DNA from: Thiomicrorhabdus arctica DSM 13458
Lineage (GTDB): Bacteria > Pseudomonadota > Gammaproteobacteria > Thiomicrospirales > Thiomicrospiraceae
Reading direction: 5' to 3'
NCBI RefSeq assembly: GCF_000381085.1
Contig: NZ_KB905899.1
Coordinates: forward strand, 1,736,001-1,800,000
DNA length: 64,000 bases
In this document: piece after piece, positions 9,910-19,102 of the stretch
Numbering within the stretch: position 1 is the first letter of the stretch
Layout of the letters: each line of letters opens with the position of its first letter
Position numbers and translations under genes: made by a program
The notes under the pieces: model-generated
Database searches by the model: none
What the model was told of the DNA's origin: nothing
What the model saw: only the letters and a program-made list of their open reading frames with translations

Positions 9910-10080
9910 ATGAAGGTTGCAAGGCTAATGACAACAAATCTAATCACAGTTGTAGTTATGTCAGTTATTGCCATCATGGCATCCTTAATAGGCATGCCTC
10001 AAATGGATTTCAGAACAATGTTAAGAACCTATCACCCAAATGATGCCAATAATAGTCAATGGTTCTTAGGCAGGCAATGA
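9910..10080 (+). CDS. Small membrane protein, unknown function
   Basis: A 56-residue product with one strong hydrophobic segment (LITVVVMSVIAIMASLIG) and a polar tail rich in Asn, Asp and His. A GGAG ribosome site lies 8 bases before ATG 9910, which argues it is real and that upstream in-frame ATG 9889 is not the start. It is divergent from the FMN-binding membrane protein. I do not recognise a family. Confidence 0.6.
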   Translation: MKVARLMTTNLITVVVMSVIAIMASLIGMPQMDFRTMLRTYHPNDANNSQWFLGRQ

Positions 10081-10288
10081 TATTATGATCATTATGGATA
10101 ACCTGATTAACCCTATCGTTTGAGACCGTTTTAGGTATCACCTATTAAAGAACACGAATAGACGTATAATATAGCAAACCTTATTTATTATTTTGGTTGC
10201 GCCTCTCGAATAGGTAAGTCCTATGACATGGCCGGATCGAATATCGACTTAAGAAGAGCCTTTGTATACGCACTGGTTAGGAAACAAA

Positions 10289-12688
10289 ATGCTAGGAATA
10301 GAAATTCTAGGCGCTCATGGCAGTGCTGCACAAGCACACCATTGCACCTGTTTTAAACTGGGCGAAAATATTCTGCTTGATGCCGGTGATGCGATGGCCT
10401 CACTCGGTGAAAAAGTCGTTTATATCGAGCATATCCTGCTTACTCATTCGCATTTTGACCATATCAGAGATCTGCCTTTTATCATAGAAACATACTATGA
10501 AAAACGCCAAACGCCCCTGAAGATTTATGGATTGCCACGTACACTTGAAGCCCTTGAAAACCATCTATTCAATGGTGTAATCTGGCCACCATTCCACCAG
10601 ATAATCCACCCTAATTTTAAAAAAAACAGCATAGAGTTCATACCTATAACGTTCGACACGCCCTTTGAGTTAGGTGTTTTCCAATTTACTCCATTTCCTT
10701 CAAATCATACCGTTGATTGCTGTAGTTACCTCATTCGCCATGCCAACAGTGCCTGTATCATCTCATCGGACACCTACCTTACTCACCATCTTAATGAGGT
10801 GATCCATCAAAATCCAGATGTGACGAGTCTCTTCATTGAGTGCTCTTTTCCTTCTCGATTGGAGGCGTTGGCTAAACTCAGCAAACACCTGACACCTAAA
10901 CTTTTAAAAGAGCAACTGAGCGGTATTCATAGGCCTATACATACCTATCTTTATCATTTAAAACCTAATTTTGAAGCAGAAATCACCCAAGAGATTGCCC
11001 AAAACTTTAACTCTGAAAGCTTGCATCAAATTTCAGGGTTTTTAGAAAGCGGTCAGAGTATCGATCTCTTTTCAGAGAAACCCGTGGTGACTCGCATTCC
11101 CTCAAGTATTTATTGTGCAGGTCAGCAAAAGCAATTAACCGCGTTACTAAACATTTCCCAAATTCTCTCAAGCGAACACAATCTAGAGCATTTGTTAGAC
11201 ATGATTATTGATGAAGCCATGAAGTTTACCCAAGCGGATGCCGGCACACTTTACCGCTATAACAAAACTCAACAGCAGCTTGAGTTTACGGTTGTCAGAA
11301 ACAATACGTTAAATATTCATATGGGCGGTACGCAACAAGAGATTACTTGGCCAAACGTGTCACTGTATCAAGACGAAGTGCCTAATATCAGCATGGTAGC
11401 GGCCACTTGCGCGTTAGAAAAACGTCCTCTGAAAATTACCGATGTATACAGTGAGACGCATTTTGATTTTAGCGGCACACGAGCGTTTGATAAGCGCACG
11501 GGTTATCAGTCTAAATCGATGTTAGTGATCCCATTGCTCACCAAAGATAATGAATTATTAGGGGTCTTGCAACTGATCAACAAACATAATGAACACCAAG
11601 AAAGCATCGCTTTTTCTGAGCAAGATCAAACCAATACGATGGCATTGGCTTCTCAAGCCACCCTCTCACTCTCCAATGCCTTACTCGTCCATCAGATGGA
11701 AGATTTATTTGAGTCTTTTGCGACCGCCATTAACATCGCATTTGACGAAAAATGTAGTTTTACAGGCATTCATATTCGGCATGTCGCAAAACTGGCCGAA
11801 TTGATTTCCCATGCCATTCACCAAGATGACACGGTTTATGCCGACATCCATTACAGCCATGAAACCCTGCACAGTATCAAAATTGCTGCTTTGGTACATG
11901 ACATCGGTAAAATATCCACACCTGAATTTATTTTGCATAAAGCGACTAAGTTAGAAAAGAACATTGACCGAATCCATCTAGTGGCATTAAGAATTGAGTT
12001 AGCCAAACAAGCGATTTTAATTGAGGGGTTGAGCCAATATCTACCGCGTGGCTTAACTCTAGACAACTTGTTAGAAAAACATCATTCAGCGATGCAATTA
12101 TTAGAGGAGGATGGTGCGTTTTTACACAAAATGAACAGTGGTCGAGAATCTTTGGCGCCCGGATCTGCTGAGCGGATTCACCAAATAGCCCAACGCCAAT
12201 ACCCTTTTAAGGGTAAAAATAGACCACTCTTGGAAAGTGATGAAGTGCTTAATTTATGTATTCAACGCGGCACACTGAACGAGACCGAACGCCAAATTAT
12301 TATGAACCATGCACGCTTATCGTTAGAGATGCTTCAAACGCTACCTTTTCCAGAAAAATACGGTCAAATTGTCGACATCGCTTCCAACCATCATGAAAAA
12401 CTTAATGGTCAAGGTTATCCGCGTGGTTTAACCGCTCACGAGTTAACACTTGAGGATCAAATCATGGTGTTGGCAGACCTATATGAAGCGCTCTCATCTA
12501 AAGAACGTCCTTATAAAGCACCGATGGCCATTAACCAAGTCGTGGACATTTTGTGCGATATGGCGAATAAAGGTGAAATTGATAAAACCCTGTTACGCTT
12601 CTTCTTTGAGAAGGGTATATACAAACAATACAACACTTATCTTAATCCTGAGCAAATCACTGATTTTGAACTCAAATTTAACGAGTGA
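10289..12688 (+). CDS. Metallo-beta-lactamase / GAF / HD-GYP signalling protein
   Basis: Three modules in one chain of 799 residues. Residues 1-260 are an MBL fold like class II cyclic-nucleotide phosphodiesterases, with THSHFDH metal ligands, a later His in PSNHTVD and Asp in ISSDTY. About 275-440 is a GAF sensor. The C-terminus is HD-GYP: VHDIGKIS, then a spacer of about 110 residues, then NHHEKLNGQGYP. HD-GYP enzymes cleave cyclic-di-GMP or related dinucleotides. ATG 10289 follows AGGAAA at good spacing; the frame also allows TTG 10262. Its stop overlaps the start of the DUF3095 gene, so the two are translationally coupled. Cytoplasmic; substrates are inferred. Confidence 0.9.
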   Translation: MLGIEILGAHGSAAQAHHCTCFKLGENILLDAGDAMASLGEKVVYIEHILLTHSHFDHIRDLPFIIETYYEKRQTPLKIYGLPRTLEALENHLFNGVIWPPFHQIIHPNFKKNSIEFIPITFDTPFELGVFQFTPFPSNHTVDCCSYLIRHANSACIISSDTYLTHHLNEVIHQNPDVTSLFIECSFPSRLEALAKLSKHLTPKLLKEQLSGIHRPIHTYLYHLKPNFEAEITQEIAQNFNSESLHQISGFLESGQSIDLFSEKPVVTRIPSSIYCAGQQKQLTALLNISQILSSEHNLEHLLDMIIDEAMKFTQADAGTLYRYNKTQQQLEFTVVRNNTLNIHMGGTQQEITWPNVSLYQDEVPNISMVAATCALEKRPLKITDVYSETHFDFSGTRAFDKRTGYQSKSMLVIPLLTKDNELLGVLQLINKHNEHQESIAFSEQDQTNTMALASQATLSLSNALLVHQMEDLFESFATAINIAFDEKCSFTGIHIRHVAKLAELISHAIHQDDTVYADIHYSHETLHSIKIAALVHDIGKISTPEFILHKATKLEKNIDRIHLVALRIELAKQAILIEGLSQYLPRGLTLDNLLEKHHSAMQLLEEDGAFLHKMNSGRESLAPGSAERIHQIAQRQYPFKGKNRPLLESDEVLNLCIQRGTLNETERQIIMNHARLSLEMLQTLPFPEKYGQIVDIASNHHEKLNGQGYPRGLTAHELTLEDQIMVLADLYEALSSKERPYKAPMAINQVVDILCDMANKGEIDKTLLRFFFEKGIYKQYNTYLNPEQITDFELKFNE

Positions 12689-13869
12689 TCGACTGTATGC
12701 CATCCCAAAACAGCTATTTTGAAGAGTCTATTCCCTACCAAAACCTGTTTGCCAATGCCTTACATCAGACGGCTTATCTACCTCTGCCAAAAAATTGGTT
12801 TGTCGTGATTACTGATATCCAAAATTCCACTAAAGCAATTGATGCCGGCCAATACCGTGACATCAACTCCATTGGGGGAAGTTCGATAGCCGCAGTGGTT
12901 AACGCGACTAAACCTAGAGCCATTCCTTACGTATTTGGTGGCGATGGAGCTAGTTTTTGCGTCCCTCCGGAACTGCTCGAACCGGTTAAACAAGCCTTAC
13001 GAGGGTGTCAACAACTGGCGCTTGATTCAGCACAACTCGTATTAAGAGTCGGCATCATTCCCTGCCATGAATTAGACAAGCCCGTGTTTATCAGCCGATT
13101 TAAACGAACAGAAAACTTAAAACAATTTTTCTTTATGGGCGGCGGGCTGGAAGAAGCCGATGACAAAATAAAATGCAATGACCAGTATGAATTAGCGATT
13201 GATACACCTGTTAAGGTGGATTTTTCTGGATTTGAGTGTCGATGGAATGAAATTCCGAGTCCAAAAGAAGTCACCTTTAGTTTGATTGTAAAGTCTCGGT
13301 TGATGAACACTGAAAAGACATTAGCGTTATACCAACGACTAAGCCAACAAATTGTCCATGACCTTGGCTCGTTACAAGACAGTGCACCTTTGAGCCAAGA
13401 AGCCCTGACCTTGAGCTTCAATCGAGATTCGTTAAAAATAGAAACTGCGAGCAAAACGTTTCAACAAGGGATTTGGCATAATCGGCTCGAACTGTTACGC
13501 ATTCGCTTACAAAACATCGTTGGTATTTATTGGATGAAGATCTCAAAAATCTATAAAGGTTATAACTGGGGGAACTACAAAAAGGACCTTATTAAAAACA
13601 GTGACTTTGAGAAAGTGGATGATGCTTATCGTACCGTTTTATCAGCTGAACAAACACAGCTGGATGCGTTGTTAGCATGGTTAGACAAGGCCCATTATCA
13701 GGGATTGCTGTTCTATGGTTGTCATCAAACCCATTCTGCGATTATCACCTGTCTCATCACGGAAACAGGCCAGGACCATATTCACTTTGTCGACAGTGTC
13801 AATGGGGGTTATGCGGTGGCGGCTAAACAGTTGAAACAACAGATGGCAGCAGAGAAAAACGCCTTTTAG
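12685..13869 (+). CDS. DUF3095 family protein, class III cyclase-like N-terminus
   Basis: I assign this to the DUF3095 family. Its N-terminal third looks like a class III nucleotide cyclase: VVITDIQNSTKAID matches the first metal-binding Asp block (Asp44) and YVFGGDGASF the second (Asp87). The rest is not recognised. The start is GTG 12685, overlapping the upstream stop by 4 bases; ATG 12697 (MPSQNSYF) is the alternative. The tight coupling to a phosphodiesterase-like MBL/HD-GYP protein suggests that the pair makes and degrades a nucleotide signal. Cyclase activity is inference from the two Asp blocks only. Confidence 0.8.
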   Translation: MIDCMPSQNSYFEESIPYQNLFANALHQTAYLPLPKNWFVVITDIQNSTKAIDAGQYRDINSIGGSSIAAVVNATKPRAIPYVFGGDGASFCVPPELLEPVKQALRGCQQLALDSAQLVLRVGIIPCHELDKPVFISRFKRTENLKQFFFMGGGLEEADDKIKCNDQYELAIDTPVKVDFSGFECRWNEIPSPKEVTFSLIVKSRLMNTEKTLALYQRLSQQIVHDLGSLQDSAPLSQEALTLSFNRDSLKIETASKTFQQGIWHNRLELLRIRLQNIVGIYWMKISKIYKGYNWGNYKKDLIKNSDFEKVDDAYRTVLSAEQTQLDALLAWLDKAHYQGLLFYGCHQTHSAIITCLITETGQDHIHFVDSVNGGYAVAAKQLKQQMAAEKNAF

Positions 13870-13974
13870 AGTCTTTAAAGGAGTTGATTTTCATCTTGTA
13901 TAAGGTATTTTGAACCTTCTATTTATGCATTCAAATGCCCTATGAGGCTCCCTCGTTGCACTTATTTATATTCG

Positions 13975-13986
13975 ACCAGGCCTGGT
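13975..13986. repeat. ACCAGGCCTGGT repeat, exact, convergent gap
   Basis: An exact core between the convergent DUF3095 and DsrE-like genes. The flanks extend the palindrome poorly. The rest of the 210-base gap shows nothing else I can support. Confidence 0.85.
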
Positions 13987-14079
13987 TGTTTATTCCGAAC
14001 CCAATCCATTCTGTCCATTTTATGCAACTCCTCACCGCCAAGTCTTTGGAGCAGTTAGGGCACTACCTTTAAAACTATT

Positions 14080-14592
14080 TTAAAATTTAATATAACTATA
14101 ACCCTGCATTTGCAGATCGATCATTCTCGTATAAGCATCAAAGACCATCTTAACGCCGGGCAATAGATTGCTTGCAGTCCAGTGATGAGCTTTCATGGTG
14201 ACATGACACATCTCAACACTTACGCCATATCCTAAGAGCTCTGAAATGACCTTTTTATTGGGATTCTCATCAAAAGGATTGCCGGTAACGGCTTGATAAG
14301 TTTCATCATTTACTAGCCAATATCCAGCCGCGCCATGAAGCACAATACTGATATGGACTTGCTTTAAAGGAATTTTTTGGTTTTTGTACGCTTCAATTAA
14401 CCCGCGAACATAATAAAGCCCCTTACCAATCCCGGCTTCCATATCATTTTGATTAATATCATAAACGACTTTAATGTCATTCTTGTGTTGAACCGTCAAA
14501 ATTTCAGGTGTTGATGCGTAGGTAAGGGATGAAATGAGGGTTAAAAAAACCAAACTGAACAAAATTGAAAAACGTTTAAATTGCATAAACAT
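14080..14592 (-). CDS. Secreted DsrE-family-like protein
   Basis: 170 residues with a clear signal peptide (FSILFSLVFLTLISSLTYA, cleavage near residue 26). The mature part is a DsrE/DsrF-like fold: KVVYDINQNDMEAGIGKGLYYVRGL, then VHISIVLHGAAGYWL, and GYGVSVEMCHVTMK containing the single candidate Cys. DsrE-type proteins are often sulfur carriers or sulfur-metabolism accessories, which fits a sulfur oxidiser. An AGGAG lies 8 bases before ATG 14592. Its role is unproven; it stands alone. Confidence 0.78.
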   Translation of the reverse strand: MFMQFKRFSILFSLVFLTLISSLTYASTPEILTVQHKNDIKVVYDINQNDMEAGIGKGLYYVRGLIEAYKNQKIPLKQVHISIVLHGAAGYWLVNDETYQAVTGNPFDENPNKKVISELLGYGVSVEMCHVTMKAHHWTASNLLPGVKMVFDAYTRMIDLQMQGYSYIKF

Positions 14593-14737
14593 GGTGATTC
14601 TCCTGGAGGACAGTGGATATTTCAGTTTTATTGTAAAAGATTCAACGTCTTTAAAGCGTGTATAAAGGATGACGTTTTAAAGACCTCTTTTGCATATTAA
14701 ACATATTTGAAGCAAAAAACCAGGTCAGGTTAACCCC

Positions 14738-17431
14738 TTATTGCCAATGCGCTTTTGCTTTCTGATGTGTTTTGTACCACTCATGGTACAGAATCAAGAC
14801 AATAGGGAAAGGTATTAACAGCCAAAGATTTTCAAAGGGCACAGTGGCTGTATTAAATATGCTCTGTACCGCAGGGATATATAAAATGGCTAAAATCAAA
14901 ACAACCTCCATCATCACACCAAACCAGATCATTTTATTGGTTCGGGTTAACCGCCATAAAGAGTCCTCCCATGAACGCAAAGTAAAAACGTTTACCATCT
15001 GACAAGTGATTGCGCCCAATAGAGTCATCGTCATGGCTTGGCGATGAAATTCGTCATTAATGCTCAAATCTCCATATTGCCAACCATTGAGAAATAAGAA
15101 GCCTAAAAAAGCGAACATAGCGGCTATGCCTTCAATTAAACCTATCATAAAATAGCCACGCTTAAAGACTTCCCAATCGAGAATTTTTTCATTTTGACCA
15201 ACAGGAGGACGTCGCATAATATGTTTTTCGGGCTTTTCCGCCCCTAACCCCAAACCTGGAAGTTGATCCGTCCCCAAATCAATTAAAAGAATCTGTATGA
15301 CCGATAGTGGCATTGGAATTTTTAAAAAGAACTGCAAAACATAAGGCACTATTTCAGGGACATTAGAACTCAGAATATAGGTAGTAAGCTTCTTGATATT
15401 AAAATAGACTGTCCGTCCCTCTTCAACGGCAGCCACAATTGACTTAAAGTTATCGTCCAGTAAAATCATGTCGGCGGCTTCTTTGGCAACATCCGTCCCT
15501 GAGCCCATCGCAATACCAATGTTGGCCTGTTTTAATGCAGGAGCATCATTGACACCATCCCCCGTCATGGCGACCACTTCTCCATTGGCCTGCAATAATT
15601 GCGCGATACGCAGCTTTTGTGCCGAAGCCATTCTAGCAAAGAGGAGATGCTTGCTGCTTAACTTAGCCTGCAAATCGGTATTGGAAAAACCATCGAGTTC
15701 ATGCCCGGTAAGCACTTCATCTACTTTTAATCCGATTTTTTCTGCAATGGCTTTGGCTGTTATCGGGTTATCCCCCGTAATCATCATGACTTTTATGTGC
15801 GCTGAATAGCATTCTGAAATCGCTTGTTTGACATCCTTTCTCGGCGGATCGATCATGCCCACCAATCCTAAAAAGACGAGATTGTCTTCTCCATCGCCGG
15901 ATTTCATAGCAATGGCCAACACGCGGTAAGCCTGTTTAGCCAGCTGGAGGTTTTGTTGTTCTATTTGTGATTTATGCTCTCGTGTTAATGTCTGCTTTGA
16001 CGCTACTTGTATTAAAGTACATAAAGGTAAAACGGATTCCACTGCACCTTTCACAAATAACTGCGTTTTCTCACCTTGCGTGACCAAACTCGACATCATT
16101 TTGCGCTCACTAGAAAACGCATACTCTTTGACCTTTTGCCACTCGACTAAAGGTTCACTTTTACACTTTTGCGCGGCCACCACTAAAGCCGCTTCAGTTG
16201 GATCACCCATAACAAGGTGTTCTGCATGATTCACCGTTGCATGGGTATTCACTGCTGCGACGGTCAGTAACTGCTGTAAGTTCTCAATACCTTGCTTGCT
16301 TGATGGGGTTTTAAATTGACATTCACCTGGTTCAAAATAGCCATTACCCGTAAGCTCTACTTGACTGCCATCGGCTAAATAAATAAAGTGGGCGGTGATC
16401 TCATTTTGCGTGAGAGTACCGGTTTTATCAGTACAAATGACCGTTGCTGAACCCAATGTCTGTACTGAATTTAAGTTTTTAATGAGCGCCTGTCGTTTTG
16501 CCATGCGTTGTGATGCCAAAGATAAGGATAAGGTAATGGTCGGCAAAAGTCCTTCGGGGACATTGGCGACAATCAGAGATAAGGCAAATATAGCGGATAC
16601 GAGCAAACCTCTGTCTGAAAACCACCCTAAGAAAAAAAATACCAGACCCGCGGCTAACGCTAACAAGGTCAACACAGTTGTCATGTGCTTTATCTCTTTT
16701 TCAATAGGTGTTTCTAGAGTAATGACTTCAGAGGTCATACTTGCAATCTTACCAAATTCAGTCGTATCACCTGTAGTGGTGACAACCGCTAACCCATTGC
16801 CGTTAGTGATGACCGAGCCGGCAAAAACCATATTTTTGGCATCCAACTCTCTTTTCGCATCGCCTGCCAATAACTGACGAGAAGCGGGGCTTGATTCACC
16901 ATTTAATACTGATAAATTCAGGTAAAGATCATTTGCACTGAGCAAAATTGCATCCGCAGCAATCTTATCACCCTCCTCTAGTTGTAAAATATCCCCTGGC
17001 ACAATCTGCGTGGCATCCACTGTACATAAGATACCTTGGCGAATCACTTTAGCTTCCGACTTCACCAATTTCAGCAGCGCTTCCATTGCTTTATCGGCTT
17101 TAAACTTCTGCCAAAAAGTAAAACTGGCATTCAAGACAACGGCACCAAAAACGGCGTAGGCTAAAATATCGTTCCCTTCTCCCGGCTGGAAATAATCTGC
17201 AATGAGGGCTAATACCGCGGCGACTTCTAACAAGATAGGGAAAAAGGAGATGTACTCTTTCAAATACTCAATTCGATAATCTTTTTTGGCTTTTTGTTTC
17301 AGCTGATTAAGACCAAAGGCCTCTAAACGATGCACGACTTCTTGCTGTGATAGTCCAGATTCACTACTGTGCAGTGATTTTAATACCTGCTCAATGGGCT
17401 GTTGAAATAACATCTTAAGTGGCCTATTCAA
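14738..17431 (-). CDS. P-type cation ATPase, P2C (Na+/K+-ATPase)-like
   Basis: An 897-residue P2 ATPase. The phosphorylated residue is Asp335 in CTDKTGTLTQNE. MITGDNPIT and MTGDGVNDAPALK complete the catalytic core. M4 carries VPEGLLPT, M5 SSNVPEIVP and M6 LIDLGTDQLPG, which resemble animal Na+/K+-ATPase (PEGLL, SNIPE, IDLGTD) more than SERCA-type pumps (PEGLP). The actuator loop reads NGES instead of TGES. There are ten predicted helices. Its start overlaps the stop of the Usp-like gene by 4 bases, so the two are one operon. The transported ion cannot be fixed from sequence alone. Confidence 0.9.
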   Translation of the reverse strand: MNRPLKMLFQQPIEQVLKSLHSSESGLSQQEVVHRLEAFGLNQLKQKAKKDYRIEYLKEYISFFPILLEVAAVLALIADYFQPGEGNDILAYAVFGAVVLNASFTFWQKFKADKAMEALLKLVKSEAKVIRQGILCTVDATQIVPGDILQLEEGDKIAADAILLSANDLYLNLSVLNGESSPASRQLLAGDAKRELDAKNMVFAGSVITNGNGLAVVTTTGDTTEFGKIASMTSEVITLETPIEKEIKHMTTVLTLLALAAGLVFFFLGWFSDRGLLVSAIFALSLIVANVPEGLLPTITLSLSLASQRMAKRQALIKNLNSVQTLGSATVICTDKTGTLTQNEITAHFIYLADGSQVELTGNGYFEPGECQFKTPSSKQGIENLQQLLTVAAVNTHATVNHAEHLVMGDPTEAALVVAAQKCKSEPLVEWQKVKEYAFSSERKMMSSLVTQGEKTQLFVKGAVESVLPLCTLIQVASKQTLTREHKSQIEQQNLQLAKQAYRVLAIAMKSGDGEDNLVFLGLVGMIDPPRKDVKQAISECYSAHIKVMMITGDNPITAKAIAEKIGLKVDEVLTGHELDGFSNTDLQAKLSSKHLLFARMASAQKLRIAQLLQANGEVVAMTGDGVNDAPALKQANIGIAMGSGTDVAKEAADMILLDDNFKSIVAAVEEGRTVYFNIKKLTTYILSSNVPEIVPYVLQFFLKIPMPLSVIQILLIDLGTDQLPGLGLGAEKPEKHIMRRPPVGQNEKILDWEVFKRGYFMIGLIEGIAAMFAFLGFLFLNGWQYGDLSINDEFHRQAMTMTLLGAITCQMVNVFTLRSWEDSLWRLTRTNKMIWFGVMMEVVLILAILYIPAVQSIFNTATVPFENLWLLIPFPIVLILYHEWYKTHQKAKAHWQ

Positions 17432-18189
17432 ACTTTCCAGGAATAATATAAAATGCTGTTGATGGAGGATTCATCACTGACTTGATTTAATATCCGCTTT
17501 GAATACGCATGGGCATCATAGATCACCAAGTCTAAATTATTGGCAATCAGATAATTATTCATCGCTTCGGGATTGACCGGCTGTAAGGTATTGACGACCT
17601 CGACCGATTTGTGCAACATCTTGGCCATTTGTACAAACGGTTCGGCTTCATATTTCAACCCCGATGTTGTGGTGGTCTTAAAGGCTGACCGATTGTTTTG
17701 CAGATACAGTTTACCCAACGCTTCATTGTCTTTAAGCAACCCTAGCCAGAGCATGTAAGCATGAACATTGATTGAACTGCCTGCGGCAAACAATACCCGA
17801 TGATAGGAGCGTACATGCGAGACATTTTTGACCTTGACCACGGCAATGTCCATTTCGAGTCTCGCCGCTACAATTTTATCGCTAAATGAATGGCTTGAGG
17901 ACTGTTTGCGTGTCGCGCAGAATAAAGTGTCTATCGCATACAGTTGCGCAAAATGATGCAAGGTGTCGAGGATATCTCCCGCCAAGATGATGACTTCAAT
18001 GTCAACGTCTTGAGCTTTTGCAAGCTCTTTTAAAGAGAGTTCTGATAAACGAAAATGTTCTATCGATTCAAGGCCATTGTCAATGAACAAGAGCGTAAGT
18101 GGTAACTGCACAGATTTTGCATACGTAATCGCATATAAACTCGCCGCTTCTGAAAGCAGTGAGCCATTGACTAAAGATACAATACGCAT
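17428..18189 (-). CDS. Tandem Usp-like protein coupled to the P-type ATPase
   Basis: 253 residues that read as two weakly similar universal-stress-protein-like halves. The first starts MRIVSLVNGSLLSEAASLYA and the second near YHRVLFAAGSSINVHAYML. The usual ATP-binding G-x2-G-x9-G-S/T motif is not obvious, so it may bind no nucleotide. Its stop overlaps the ATPase start by 4 bases, implying coupled translation and a shared job, perhaps regulating ion transport. Family call by overall pattern, moderate confidence. Confidence 0.6.
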   Translation of the reverse strand: MRIVSLVNGSLLSEAASLYAITYAKSVQLPLTLLFIDNGLESIEHFRLSELSLKELAKAQDVDIEVIILAGDILDTLHHFAQLYAIDTLFCATRKQSSSHSFSDKIVAARLEMDIAVVKVKNVSHVRSYHRVLFAAGSSINVHAYMLWLGLLKDNEALGKLYLQNNRSAFKTTTTSGLKYEAEPFVQMAKMLHKSVEVVNTLQPVNPEAMNNYLIANNLDLVIYDAHAYSKRILNQVSDESSINSILYYSWKV

Positions 18190-18220
18190 GCGCTTTCTCC
18201 TTTTCCAACATGAGTTTTCT

Positions 18221-18244
18221 AAATTGACCAGGCCTGGTCAATTT
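18221..18244. repeat. 24-base perfect palindrome with ACCAGGCCTGGT core
   Basis: The exact core at 18227-18238 is extended by AAATTG/CAATTT arms to a perfect 24-base palindrome. It lies between the same-strand HdeD-like and Usp-like genes, so just downstream of the former. Confidence 0.9.
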
Positions 18245-18275
18245 ATGTCTGATTGATGCTCAATCATTCATGATT

Positions 18276-18821
18276 TTAACGCTCTACCTTGTTTAACACT
18301 CGACCCATTAAAAAGAACGAGAGGCCATCAAAGAGTAAACTTATGCCAATAAACAATCCTACTAGCCAACCTGCATTGAATGGCCATTGCCAAAGAAAAA
18401 TAATCCCCAAAGCCAGCGATAGAACGCCATTGGCTAACCAAACCTGCCAACCTCTATGGGGCCGAAGGTTGAAAGCTAATGAAAGTCCACTGAATCCATC
18501 CACAAAAAAGTAAATGGCAAAAATAAGGCCTAACGTAGCCACCCCTGGCAACGGATAAAAAATTAAAAACGCCCCCATAAAAAATAAAACAGCACTTTTT
18601 AACCATCCTAGCCAACTGCGGGGATTGAGTTTCCAGGTAAAAAAGCCAGACACCAAACCCGCTAACAACATAAGCCATGCAACTAGCATTACCACCACCA
18701 CAGACATCACCTGAGGGAAAATGATGCCTACTGCGCCTAATAACATTAAAACAATGCCCACTATTTTGGCGTGTTTACTGAATGCCTTAAATCCATCTTG
18801 TTCAAATGTATCACTCCACAC
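18276..18821 (-). CDS. HdeD-like membrane protein (DUF308)
   Basis: 181 residues with about six hydrophobic helices in three repeated pairs, as in HdeD acid-resistance membrane proteins (GIVLMLLGAVGIIFPQ, AVLFFMGAFLIFYPLPG, GVLSLALGIIFLWQWP). A short charged N-terminus precedes the first helix. It is the most upstream gene of the minus-strand group with the Usp-like protein and the P-type ATPase, though a repeat lies in between. An acid or envelope stress role is suggested by family only. Confidence 0.8.
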   Translation of the reverse strand: MWSDTFEQDGFKAFSKHAKIVGIVLMLLGAVGIIFPQVMSVVVVMLVAWLMLLAGLVSGFFTWKLNPRSWLGWLKSAVLFFMGAFLIFYPLPGVATLGLIFAIYFFVDGFSGLSLAFNLRPHRGWQVWLANGVLSLALGIIFLWQWPFNAGWLVGLFIGISLLFDGLSFFLMGRVLNKVER

Positions 18822-18940
18822 AACTTGCTCCTTGAATCATTACTGACTTATCTAGTCTTTCATGACTGTTATTTTATATTACTGAAAAAAAATGAAGTTT
18901 GACAATAACTTATGAAATTTTTATCTAAAGTTACTCTTAG

Positions 18941-19102
18941 ATAAACAACCGTCATGAGGTTAGATCTAACTCCACCGAAGTTCGCCTAACTTACTATGCA
19001 AATTACGTACTTCGTTGTAAAATCAATCGTACTTTTAACACTCTTCAACAAAATTGGCAAATCGTCATCCCCTCAAAAGACTATTCAACCCAAGAGCAGC
19101 AG
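18941..19102 (+). other. Start-less open stretch in frame with the permease gene
   Basis: From the TAG at 18938 to the permease ATG, the frame stays open for 54 codons with ordinary-looking composition (for example STEVRLTYYANYVLRCKINR) and no ATG, GTG or TTG. It could be the remnant of an older gene or chance. I recognise no family. Confidence 0.3.

Noticed and set aside
9807-9995. Minus-strand 62-residue frame over the small membrane protein
   Set aside because: It lacks a ribosome site and overlaps the better-supported plus-strand small gene and the flavoprotein promoter.
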